Of a stretch of 5,946 bases of DNA, positions 1 through 5,327 are shown piece after piece (the stretch's first letter is position 1; each line of letters starts with the position of its first letter). The translations under genes were made by a program, and so were the position numbers. The notes under the pieces are model-generated. The model did no database searches and was not told the DNA's origin. It saw only the letters and a program-made list of their open reading frames with translations. Source of the DNA: a bacterium (GTDB lineage Bacteria > Patescibacteriota > UBA1384 > JAMDBS01 > DAOVQR01); NCBI GenBank assembly GCA_030628575.1, contig DAOVQR010000049.1, positions 1 to 5,946 of the forward strand. Reading direction: 5' to 3'.

Positions 1-10
1 AATTTAGATC

Positions 11-58
11 TGATTTGATATTTGACATTTGGATTTATTTAGGTTAATTAGAAATTAG
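11..58 (+). repeat. 48-bp interspersed repeat, copy A (inverted partner at 1709-1756)
   Basis: This stretch matches the reverse complement of 1709-1756 at 44 of 48 positions without gaps. The shared core includes GACATTTGGATTTATTTAG-like sequence and ends in TTAGAAATTAG. It contains a perfect TTGACA at 22-27, but no good -10 box lies at the right distance, so I do not call a promoter. A 9-bp direct repeat, AGGTTAATT, occurs at 41-49 and 57-65 at its right edge. The two copies lie outside the EndoQ-like gene and its overlapping neighbour, in opposite orientation. Similar AT-rich intergenic repeats are common in Patescibacteria drafts as far as I recall; the family was not searched. Confidence 0.8.
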
Positions 59-92
59 GTTAATTTAAAAAGGATTTCGTGCTTCGAATTTC

Positions 93-113
93 AATTTTTC
101 TGAAAGAAAAATT
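93..113 (+). other. Hairpin abutting the start codon of the EndoQ-like gene
   Basis: AATTTTTCT (93-101) and AGAAAAATT (105-113) form a perfect 9-bp stem with a three-base loop, and the stem ends at the base before the ATG at 114. No good Shine-Dalgarno sequence is present at the usual distance. The stem is mostly A-U, so it would be weak in RNA. It may modulate initiation or be incidental to the base composition. Confidence 0.4.
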
Positions 114-1370
114 ATGCGCGTAATAGCAGATTTGCATCTACATTCCAAATATTCCCGGGCAACTAGTCAGCGGATGGTTATTCCGGAAATCGCCAGATGG
201 GCTAATTATAAAGGGATTGATGTTATTGCCACGGCGGATTTTACCCATCCTCTTTGGTTTTCTGAACTAAAAAAAGAACTAAAACCGTTGGGAAATGGTT
301 TTTATCAATATCATGATAGCAAAACTCGTTTTATATTATCAACTGAAATTTCATCAATTTATAAACAGGGAGATAAGGTCAGAAAAATTCATACAGTTAT
401 TTTAGCACCGTCTCTAGAAACAGTGGATAAAATCAATAAAAAACTATCAACTATCGGCAATTTATATTCTGATGGTCGTCCGATTTTAGGATTAGCTGTA
501 AAAGATTTAGCTAAAATTGTTTTAGATATTGATCCAAGATGTATGGTAATTCCTGCACATATGTGGACTCCTTGGTTTTCAGTTTTTGGCGCTAATTCCG
601 GATTTGATTCATTAAAAGAAGCTTTTGGCGAAATGACTCCATATATTCATGCGGGGGAGACAGGATTATCTTCTGATCCAGAGATGAATTGGAGATTATC
701 TCAATTAGATAAAATCACTTTAGTTTCCAATTCCGATGCTCATTCACCTGAAAATCTTGGTCGAGAAGCAAATGTTTTTGAAGTAGAAGATGAGAATTAT
801 GATTACAATTATATTTGTGAGATAATAAGATCTAAAGATTCCAAGTATTTTCCTTATACCATTGAGTTTTATCCAGAAGAAGGAAAATATCATTATGATG
901 GTCATCGTAATTGCGATGGCTTAAGAATGAAACCCAGTGAAAGCATCAAAAACAAAAATATTTGTCCAAAATGTGGTCGACCAATAACTATTGGAGTGTT
1001 GCATCGAGTAGAAGAATTAGCTGATCGACCAGAAGGATATCAACCCAAAAATTTCCCCGTCTCACGTCATTTGGTGCCATTACAGGAAATTATTGCTGAG
1101 GTAAAAGGTGTTGCCAAAACATCAAAAAAAATTCAAGAAGAATATATGCAAATTGTGCAAAGTGTAGGATCCGAATTTTCAATTTTGCTGGACTTATCAG
1201 AAGATAAACTTTTAAAATTATTAGATCCAAAAATTGTAGAAGGAATAATAAGAGTTAGAGAGAATAAAGTCAGACCAATTCCTGGCTATGACGGGGTTTA
1301 CGGAATAATAAAAGTTTTCGAAGAGGAGAAAAAAAATGCAAGAAAAAAAGATCAATCAAAGTTATTCTAA
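114..1370 (+). CDS. Endonuclease Q-like PHP-domain DNA repair nuclease
   Basis: The 418-aa product resembles endonuclease Q (EndoQ), known from Thermococcales and some bacteria, which nicks DNA 5' of deaminated bases (uracil, hypoxanthine, xanthine) and AP sites. The PHP metal-site residues are visible: H8 and H10 in ADLHLHSKYS, D42/H45 in ATADFTHP, E78, H93, H149 in PAHMWTPW, and D208/H210 in SNSDAHSP. The RATS and AHMWTPWFS motifs are typical of EndoQ rather than of generic PHP phosphatases. A zinc-binding segment follows, with C267 in GHRNC and C284/C287 in CPKCGRP. The C-terminal part carries PGYDGVYG at 390-397. The length is close to that of archaeal EndoQ. Such proteins are often labelled as UvrD helicases or plain PHP proteins, but no helicase motifs are present. 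ATG 114 is the natural start because the HxH motif lies only eight residues in. Its last 35 bp overlap the next gene, which suggests co-transcription and coupled translation. Substrate preference is inferred from the family. Confidence 0.86.
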   Translation: MRVIADLHLHSKYSRATSQRMVIPEIARWANYKGIDVIATADFTHPLWFSELKKELKPLGNGFYQYHDSKTRFILSTEISSIYKQGDKVRKIHTVILAPSLETVDKINKKLSTIGNLYSDGRPILGLAVKDLAKIVLDIDPRCMVIPAHMWTPWFSVFGANSGFDSLKEAFGEMTPYIHAGETGLSSDPEMNWRLSQLDKITLVSNSDAHSPENLGREANVFEVEDENYDYNYICEIIRSKDSKYFPYTIEFYPEEGKYHYDGHRNCDGLRMKPSESIKNKNICPKCGRPITIGVLHRVEELADRPEGYQPKNFPVSRHLVPLQEIIAEVKGVAKTSKKIQEEYMQIVQSVGSEFSILLDLSEDKLLKLLDPKIVEGIIRVRENKVRPIPGYDGVYGIIKVFEEEKKNARKKDQSKLF

Positions 1371-1686
1371 ACAGTTACCGATAATTATTGCAGTAATTAT
1401 TTTTTTGATTGTTGTCGCAGTTTTTTTACCGAAAGTGGCAAGCAAGGATGATAAAAATGTGAAATCATCAATATATGGTAGTGAGATTGAAGTTGTAGAA
1501 TCCGATAATTTAATTCCTGACAGTCAAAGTAATTCATCTGGCATCCAATCAGGAAATATGGGGGAAAATCTAGGAGCTGCAAAAATCGAAGATATTTTAG
1601 GGTCAGAATCTGAATCAGAAGAATTTTACGGCCAGCCAAATACAGAGAAAATGCTGGAAGGTAAGGATATAGAAGCGGGGGAATGA
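1336..1686 (+). CDS. Small single-span membrane protein with acidic tail, unknown function
   Basis: This 116-aa protein is not recognised. It has a short positively charged N terminus (residues 1-13), one hydrophobic segment at about 14-31, and a polar, Ser/Glu/Asp-rich tail that should be disordered and lie outside the membrane. There is no cleavage or lipobox motif, so a signal anchor is most likely. The ATG is supported by AGGAG at 1323-1327, eight bases upstream and inside the 3' end of the EndoQ-like gene, so the overlap is real and the two genes probably form an operon. Nothing in the sequence shows a role in DNA repair, and the association may be only transcriptional. Membership of a conserved family was not tested. 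Confidence 0.72.
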   Translation: MQEKKINQSYSKQLPIIIAVIIFLIVVAVFLPKVASKDDKNVKSSIYGSEIEVVESDNLIPDSQSNSSGIQSGNMGENLGAAKIEDILGSESESEEFYGQPNTEKMLEGKDIEAGE

Positions 1687-1708
1687 AATTTTAAAATTCC
1701 TAATTGTT

Positions 1709-1756
1709 CTAATTTCTAATTGATCTAAATAAATCCAAATGACAAATGTCAAATCA
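1709..1756 (-). repeat. 48-bp interspersed repeat, copy B (inverted partner of 11-58)
   Basis: Read on the minus strand, this stretch aligns to 11-58 with four mismatches in 48 positions. It contains a small near-palindrome, TGACAAATGTCA, that is partly lost in copy A. It sits between the stop at 1686 and the Shine-Dalgarno sequence of the next gene. No transposase or target-site duplication was seen, so this is probably a small interspersed element rather than the end of an insertion sequence. Confidence 0.8.
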
Positions 1757-1785
1757 ATTTCCAAATAAATAAAAGGAGGAGTTGT

Positions 1786-2466
1786 ATGAATAATAAAACA
1801 ATTTGGATCATAATTGTAATAATATTCATTTTAATTTTTGCGATTGGAGGATATTTTTTATATCAGAATTTTTGTAACAGAGATCATCAAAATGATTTAT
1901 CTGAACAGATAGACAATAATCAAACCGATGATATTGAAAATCCTGCTATGATGCCGTCTGAATATGGAAGAGACGAATACTTTCGATATTGTGATCAAAT
2001 TTCTCCAGGAAGGTTTCAATGGAAAAAATACTCTAATGAATATATTTCATTTGAGTATCCTGATTTTCTAGATATCATAGAAGAAATTAGTAATGGAAAA
2101 GAATTGTCTTTGGGACCAACCGAAAAATATAAAATTGTTTTTCGTTATCACTATTTTGATTATGTGCATAAAATAGAAAGATCATGTTTCAGTATGTGGG
2201 TATCAATCATCAAAACCAAGGAGAACAATATATTAGGGTGGGAAGAAAATGAATGTAAAGATGAGGAAAAATGTTTACATTATGACAGTAAAAATAAAAT
2301 AGAAGATCGGTTTGATGAACATTATAGATATGATTATTCGGCTTTAATTTGGGATAATATTCGACAAGGTAACACAATAATTAATTTTAGTGTTTATGAT
2401 ATAACTTGTTATGATTCCCAAAAATACATAAGAAAACATTTTGTAGAAACTCTTGAAATAAAATAA
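1786..2466 (+). CDS. Membrane-anchored protein with cysteine-containing extracytoplasmic domain, unknown function
   Basis: The 226-aa product is not recognised. Residues 5-27 form one strongly hydrophobic segment after a short charged start, which suggests an N-terminal anchor. C30 follows the segment but is not in a lipobox. Residues 31-75 are polar linker. A globular domain follows from about 76, opening with WKKYSNEYISFEYP. The Tyr-Ser-x-x-Tyr-x-Ser-Phe-x-Tyr-Pro pattern starts many small anchored domains of CPR bacteria. Five cysteines in the outer part (C69, C134, C157, C163, C208) could form disulfides if the domain is exported. The start is well supported: AGGAGG at 1774-1779 is six bases before ATG 1786. 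No terminator separates it from the preceding gene, so it may be read from the same transcript, but repeat copy B lies in the gap. No function can be assigned. Confidence 0.75.
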   Translation: MNNKTIWIIIVIIFILIFAIGGYFLYQNFCNRDHQNDLSEQIDNNQTDDIENPAMMPSEYGRDEYFRYCDQISPGRFQWKKYSNEYISFEYPDFLDIIEEISNGKELSLGPTEKYKIVFRYHYFDYVHKIERSCFSMWVSIIKTKENNILGWEENECKDEEKCLHYDSKNKIEDRFDEHYRYDYSALIWDNIRQGNTIINFSVYDITCYDSQKYIRKHFVETLEIK

Positions 2467-2478
2467 TTAAAATATAGC

Positions 2479-2507
2479 TTTACTTCAAGCAAATTATTTG
2501 ATATAAT
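2479..2507 (+). promoter_or_regulatory. Promoter for the nitrilase-family gene (extended -10)
   Basis: A consensus TATAAT lies at 2502-2507, preceded by TGA, giving an extended -10 element. TTTACT at 2479-2484 is a 4-of-6 match to the -35 consensus, with a 17-bp spacer. Transcription should begin near 2514, giving a leader of about 55 bases before TTG 2569. Confidence 0.62.
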
Positions 2508-2568
2508 CATCTTGAATTTAAAAGATAATAACTTTTATGTTCTAAATTAATCAGAGAGGGTGATTTTT

Positions 2569-3303
2569 TTGTTTAACAATAGTTTTAAGGTTGCTTTAGC
2601 GCAAATTGGAGCTGTAACTGATTTATTCAAAATTTCTGAACAAGAAAAAAAAATTGAAAAAATGATAACACGGGCATCCAATAAAGGAGCTGAAATTATT
2701 TGTTTTCCAGAACTTAGCTATATTGATGGTTCTTTATTGGAAGAAATTTTCGGCGGTGTTTGTAGAAAAAACAAAATATGGGCTATATTCGGCGCGATTG
2801 GATTAAATAAAGAAGATAAGAAAGCAAATTGCGCATTTCTTATGGATAGAAAAGGTAAAATAATGCATACTTATTGTAAACAGCATCTTTTAAAGGTTGA
2901 AAAGAAAGAATATAACGCAGGTGATAAAGCAGGCATTTTCGATACAGATTTTGGTCGGATTGGTATTATGATTTGTTATGATATGTTTTCGGTCAATGTG
3001 ATCGTTGGATATGCTGAGCAAAACATAGACATCATTTTTTGTCCTTCTTTGATGGTTGTACCAATTCCAGAATTGATCAATTATCAACGCAATATAGTTC
3101 TTAAAATTTTACCGCACGGCATAAGTGTTTTGTGCAAAACATATTTTGGTTTGGCAATGACTGCTGGTAGCAAATTGATTGCTGAATCAAAAATGTTTGC
3201 GCCTCTTGGCTCGCTGAAAGCAAATAATTTATCTAACGATCAAGAAGCAATAGTATACGGTGAGATCAAAAAGGATGATCTCGAAATTTTACGCCAAATT
3301 TAA
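2569..3303 (+). CDS. Carbon-nitrogen hydrolase (nitrilase superfamily)
   Basis: The product is a cytoplasmic amidase or nitrilase-type hydrolase of about 244 aa acting on non-peptide C-N bonds; the exact substrate cannot be told. The Glu-Lys-Cys triad is present in order (numbered from TTG 2569): E48 in CFPELSY, K104 in YCKQHLL, and C136 in GIMICYDM. The LAQIG start and the AGDKAGIFDTDFGRIGIMICYD block are typical of the superfamily. At 244 aa it is slightly short for the family (commonly 260-280), with a compact C-terminal part. GTG 2560 is in frame but would place the Shine-Dalgarno sequence directly against the start. TTG 2569 is preferred because GAGGGTGAT (2556-2564) lies just upstream at a suitable distance and removes only three residues. 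The gene has its own promoter and terminator, so it is probably monocistronic. Confidence 0.87.
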   Translation: MFNNSFKVALAQIGAVTDLFKISEQEKKIEKMITRASNKGAEIICFPELSYIDGSLLEEIFGGVCRKNKIWAIFGAIGLNKEDKKANCAFLMDRKGKIMHTYCKQHLLKVEKKEYNAGDKAGIFDTDFGRIGIMICYDMFSVNVIVGYAEQNIDIIFCPSLMVVPIPELINYQRNIVLKILPHGISVLCKTYFGLAMTAGSKLIAESKMFAPLGSLKANNLSNDQEAIVYGEIKKDDLEILRQI

Positions 3304-3314
3304 TTGGAAATTAA

Positions 3315-3356
3315 AAAAGAGAATTTAAAATGCAAAATTCTCTTTTATTTTTGTTT
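3315..3356. terminator. Rho-independent terminator, likely bidirectional
   Basis: AAAAGAGAATTT (3315-3326) and AAATTCTCTTTT (3335-3346) form a perfect 12-bp stem with an eight-base loop. On the plus strand ATTTTTGTTT follows. On the minus strand the A run at 3313-3318 provides a T tract. The element sits between two convergent genes (stops at 3303 and 3414) and can serve both. Confidence 0.85.
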
Positions 3357-3379
3357 GTCGAGAGTCAGTAATTGGTGTT

Positions 3380-3411
3380 ATTCGCGGCATTCGCATACAT
3401 TCGTAGATTGG
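3380..3411. repeat. Short ATTCG microrepeat between convergent genes
   Basis: ATTCG recurs at 3380, 3389 and 3399, followed by a degenerate ATTGG at 3407, with a spacing of 8-10 bases. It lies between the terminator and the end of the DUF456 gene and encodes nothing obvious. It resembles other TTCG-type intergenic repeats of CPR genomes, from general familiarity only. Confidence 0.45.
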
Positions 3412-3413
3412 CA

Positions 3414-3902
3414 TTATAATACTGCTTTTACAAACACAAATATCATCCAAGCTACAATTGATATATTAATTAAAGTTCCTAAAAATAAACCAGCAATTGT
3501 TCCTAAGCTGCTTTTTGAGGATTCAAGCAGTTTTTTGCCGGCAATAATTTCGCCGATGATAGTGCCAAGTGGAGGACAAATTAGAATTGATACAAATCCA
3601 AATGGAGAGAAAATCAAACCAACTAAAATTCCAATTACTGCTCCATACATACCATATTTTGTGGCGCCGGAATATTTAGATCCATAAATCATTAAAAAAT
3701 AACTGATGGCAATTGATATTAAGGTCAAAACAAACATAATAATAATCATGGTGACAGAAATTGTAGCAAAACCAGTATAAATGGCATAAATCAGCACTCC
3801 TAAAAAGACAATCGGCACACTGGGGATATATGGTATAATAATGGCAATGGTGCCCAATAGTATTAATATTGATGATATAATAAGAATGATAGTGTTTAGC
3901 AT
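3414..3902 (-). CDS. DUF456 family integral membrane protein
   Basis: The 162-aa product is a small multi-span membrane protein matching the DUF456 pattern. It has about four to six hydrophobic segments across nearly its whole length. The family hallmarks are IPYIPSVPIVFLG (23-35), YGSKYSGATKYGMYGA (73-88) and PPLGTIIGEIIAGKK (110-124), a glycine-rich block ahead of the last hydrophobic hairpin. The function of DUF456 is unknown. The open frame extends upstream to TTG 3917, but that start would overlap the -10 box at 3909-3914. ATG 3902 fits better. It lies seven bases after the -10 box and lacks a Shine-Dalgarno sequence, so the mRNA is probably leaderless or nearly so. It is transcribed divergently from mutM and ends at the shared terminator downstream of 3414. 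Confidence 0.85.
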   Translation of the reverse strand: MLNTIILIISSILILLGTIAIIIPYIPSVPIVFLGVLIYAIYTGFATISVTMIIIMFVLTLISIAISYFLMIYGSKYSGATKYGMYGAVIGILVGLIFSPFGFVSILICPPLGTIIGEIIAGKKLLESSKSSLGTIAGLFLGTLINISIVAWMIFVFVKAVL

Positions 3903-3908
3903 AACTGT

Positions 3909-3937
3909 ATTATACAATTTTTAATTTTTAATTTGAA
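3909..3937 (-). promoter_or_regulatory. Promoter of the DUF456 gene
   Basis: On the minus strand TTCAAA (3937-3932) and a perfect TATAAT (3914-3909) are separated by 17 bp. The expected start of transcription falls at or next to ATG 3902, giving a leaderless mRNA. The spacer is the reverse complement of the first copy of a 17-bp AT-rich direct repeat. Confidence 0.62.
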
Positions 3938-3963
3938 ATTTTTATTCAATTTTTAATTTTTAA
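3915..3963. repeat. 17-bp direct repeat in the divergent promoter region
   Basis: CAATTTTTAATTTTTAA occurs identically at 3915-3931 and 3947-3963, 32 bp apart. Each copy lies in or next to the spacer of one of the two divergent promoters. The sequence is low complexity, so it may be a replication-slippage product. Confidence 0.6.
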
Positions 3964-3972
3964 ATTTATAAT
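3945..3972 (+). promoter_or_regulatory. Promoter of mutM
   Basis: A perfect TATAAT lies at 3967-3972, with a weak TTCAAT at 3945-3950 and a 16-bp spacer. The predicted transcript would start near 3979, giving only about eight bases of leader before GTG 3987. That would truncate the Shine-Dalgarno-like GGAG at 3977-3980, so the true transcription start may be slightly upstream. Confidence 0.5.
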
Positions 3973-3986
3973 TATTGGAGATAATC

Positions 3987-4883
3987 GTGCCTGAGTTACC
4001 CGAGGTAGAAACAATTTGTCGTCAATTACAGAAAAAAGTCAAAGGGCTTGGGATTAAAGATATGCAAGTGAAGAAGAAAAGGTTATTTAAAGGTAATCCG
4101 AAAAAAGTTATAAAATTAAAGATTAAAGATGTAAGAAGAAGAGCAAAGATAATAATTATTGACCTTGTCAATCGCGGACTAACACAGACAATAACAAAAT
4201 CGCGGACTAACGCAGACAATGATTTACACCTATTAATTCATCTAAAAATGACTGGGCAATTGATATATGCAGACAAAAAAGGTCAATTCGGTGGGGGACA
4301 TCCTGTGCCGCCTTTTGATAAAGAAGTGCCAAATAAATATACTCATATTATATTTAAATTATCTGATGGTTCCACATTATATTATAATGACTTGAGGCAG
4401 TTCGGTTGGATCAAAATAGTATCGAGTTCTGAGTTGGAGAAAGAGTTGGAAAAATTTGGTCCCGAACCTTTGGATAAATCATTTACATTTGATAAATTTA
4501 AAAAGATTATCGCAAAAAAATCAAAAGCCAAAGTCAAACCAACTTTAATGGATCAATCTATTGTGGCGGGCTTGGGGAATATCTATTCTGCTGAAGTTTG
4601 TTTTAGGGCGGGAATTATGCCCGATAGAATTATAAAAACACTCAATGATAATGATATTAAAAAATTATATCAAGTTATCAAAAAAGTGCTGGCTTTGGCT
4701 ATAAAATACAAAGGTACTTCTGCTGATGCCTATGTGACTTTAGAGGGTGAGAGAGGAGAATACAGAAAAAAACTTTGGGTTTATGGCCGCGAAGGACAAC
4801 CCTGCCCAAAATGTGGTAGACCTATTAAAAAGATGAAACTTGCAGGTCGCGGAACTTATTTTTGTGATAAATGCCAGAAATGA
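3987..4883 (+). CDS. mutM: Formamidopyrimidine-DNA glycosylase (Fpg/MutM) with in-frame repeat insertion
   Basis: The enzyme excises oxidised purines (8-oxoguanine, FapyG) and cleaves the AP site by beta/delta elimination. The start must be GTG 3987 because the catalytic nucleophile is Pro2 of MPELPEVET; the upstream in-frame TTG 3975 would bury it. GGAG at 3977-3980 is a suitable ribosome binding site. The 298-aa product keeps E3, K54 in RRAK (equivalent to E. coli Lys57), IHLKMTG (85-90), YYNDLRQFGW (132-141), the helix-two-turn-helix segment with AGLGNIY (194-200), and a C-terminal zinc finger C273-x2-C276-x16-C293-x2-C296 carrying the catalytic R288 in GRGTYFC. Between IIIIDL and LHLLIHL, where homologs have a short turn, about 17 extra residues (63-79) are encoded by two copies of a 23-bp repeat. 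They fall in a surface turn between strands, so activity is probably kept. Confidence 0.95.
   Translation: MPELPEVETICRQLQKKVKGLGIKDMQVKKKRLFKGNPKKVIKLKIKDVRRRAKIIIIDLVNRGLTQTITKSRTNADNDLHLLIHLKMTGQLIYADKKGQFGGGHPVPPFDKEVPNKYTHIIFKLSDGSTLYYNDLRQFGWIKIVSSSELEKELEKFGPEPLDKSFTFDKFKKIIAKKSKAKVKPTLMDQSIVAGLGNIYSAEVCFRAGIMPDRIIKTLNDNDIKKLYQVIKKVLALAIKYKGTSADAYVTLEGERGEYRKKLWVYGREGQPCPKCGRPIKKMKLAGRGTYFCDKCQK
4170..4220 (+). repeat. Two 23-bp repeats inside mutM, read in two frames
   Basis: Copy 1 (4170-4192) and copy 2 (4198-4220) differ at one base (ACACAG versus ACGCAG) and share AATCGCGGACTAAC and CAGACAAT. The period is 28 bp, not a multiple of three, so the same DNA is read as NRGLTQT in copy 1 and as SRTNADN in copy 2. 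Both readings are open and the glycosylase frame continues. The repeat is GC-richer than the surrounding gene and resembles intergenic TTAGT/CGCG repeats read in reverse. Confidence 0.85.
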
Positions 4884-5037
4884 TTCATTAAATTAGTGTT
4901 TGTTAGTGTTGCGCACATTAGAATCAACAGGCAAAAATCTCCGAACAATCTTGTGCGCCTAATTTGTGTAAATTTGTGTGAAAATGTTCAAAAAGCATTA
5001 CTCATCCAATACGTATAAAGTTTTCCACAGAATTTAT
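4884..5037. other. Non-coding stretch with degenerate repeats after mutM
   Basis: No gene is seen in this part of the 444-bp gap that runs to 5327. It holds a 10-bp-period repeat TTAGTGTTTG/TTAGTGTTGC (4893-4912), an inverted pair GCGCAC (4911-4916) and GTGCGC (4953-4958), and a tandem AATTTGTGTA/AATTTGTGTG (4961-4980). The inverted pair could form a hairpin downstream of mutM, but no T tract follows, so I do not call a terminator. The rest is plain AT-rich sequence. Confidence 0.6.
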
Positions 5038-5066
5038 TTGATCTAATCAAATATATGTTGTATTAT
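5038..5066 (+). promoter_or_regulatory. Promoter of the candidate attenuator or small RNA unit
   Basis: TTGATC (5038-5043, 4 of 6) and TATTAT (5061-5066, 5 of 6) are separated by exactly 17 bp. Transcription would start near 5073, just upstream of or within the AGAGGA ribosome binding site of the small ORF. Confidence 0.58.
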
Positions 5067-5085
5067 AAAAGTTAGAGGAAAATAT

Positions 5086-5166
5086 ATGAATCAAGTTCAA
5101 GCTAGTCAAACATTTTGGATAACCTACATTATTACCCCATTGAAACAAAGGGCTAGTTTTTGCTAA
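5086..5166 (+). CDS. Candidate 26-aa leader peptide
   Basis: A 26-codon ORF begins at ATG 5086 with AGAGGA (about 5074-5079) seven bases upstream, directly after a good promoter. The peptide starts MNQVQASQTFWITY and ends KQRASFC. There is no run of one amino acid that would mark a classic amino-acid attenuator, though WITYIIT is bulky and hydrophobic. The last codons overlap CTAGTTTT (5153-5160), which can pair with the left arm of the downstream terminator, so ribosome position could influence that pairing. It may equally be a chance ORF within a small RNA. Confidence 0.38.
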   Translation: MNQVQASQTFWITYIITPLKQRASFC

Positions 5167-5213
5167 AAACCGAATCCAAATACACAGAGATAGAAGAAAA
5201 AACAGAAAAAACT

Positions 5214-5250
5214 AAAACTAGTCCAAATTAAGAGGACTGGTTTTTAATTT
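5214..5250 (+). terminator. Intrinsic terminator upstream of the 120-aa ORFan
   Basis: AAAACTAGTCC (5214-5224) pairs with GGACTGGTTTT (5234-5244), an 11-bp stem with one G-U wobble and a nine-base loop, followed by TAATTTTAT. The U tract partly overlaps the right arm. It ends the short transcript that begins near 5073. Confidence 0.75.
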
Positions 5251-5261
5251 TATAGTATATT

Positions 5262-5267
5262 TATAAT
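5262..5267 (+). promoter_or_regulatory. Possible -10 box for the 120-aa ORFan
   Basis: A consensus TATAAT lies just after the terminator. No convincing -35 is found 16-18 bp upstream (GGTTTT at 17 bp). It could give the downstream gene its own transcript independent of the attenuator-like unit, or be chance in AT-rich sequence. Confidence 0.35.
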
Positions 5268-5327
5268 ATAAATCGAATTTGAAAGGAGTGATGAATTAAA
5301 ACTTCATTAATTTTATTTTGAAAGGAG

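Larger units (their letters stand above)
5073..5250 (+). ncRNA. Candidate attenuator leader or free small RNA of about 175 nt
   Basis: This is inferred from an upstream promoter and a downstream intrinsic terminator. Three segments compete: CTAGTTTT (5153-5160) is complementary to AAAACTAG (5214-5221), which is also the left arm of the terminator hairpin. GTTTTT/AAAAAC (5156-5161/5165-5170) can form a local hairpin that would block the antiterminator. The pattern is like transcription attenuation ahead of the 120-aa gene at 5328. It does not match a riboswitch, tmRNA, SRP or 6S RNA that I recognise. Confidence 0.4.

Noticed and set aside
11..50. Promoter in repeat copy A, based on the perfect TTGACA at 22-27
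   Set aside because: The positions 16-18 bp downstream match the -10 consensus poorly (TTAATT or TAATTA), so the -35 match is more likely a by-product of the repeat sequence.
1397..1639. 80-codon minus-strand frame
   Set aside because: Antisense shadow of the small membrane protein at 1336-1686, with no initiation signals.
2890..3087. 65-codon minus-strand frame
   Set aside because: Antisense shadow inside the nitrilase-family gene, whose catalytic residues establish the plus strand as coding.
3304..3687. 127-codon plus-strand frame opposite the DUF456 gene
   Set aside because: It lies antisense to a clear DUF456 gene, starts inside a terminator, has no ribosome binding site, and reads as low-quality protein.
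4022..4219. 65-codon minus-strand frame
   Set aside because: Antisense to the N-terminal domain of mutM; hydrophobic only because it mirrors lysine-rich codons.
5032..5040. DnaA-box-like sequence near 5021-5030 (TTTTCCACA) in the long intergenic gap, considered as part of a replication origin
   Set aside because: Only one near-match was seen, with no cluster and no dnaA, dnaN or rpmH neighbour. A single copy is expected by chance in AT-rich DNA.
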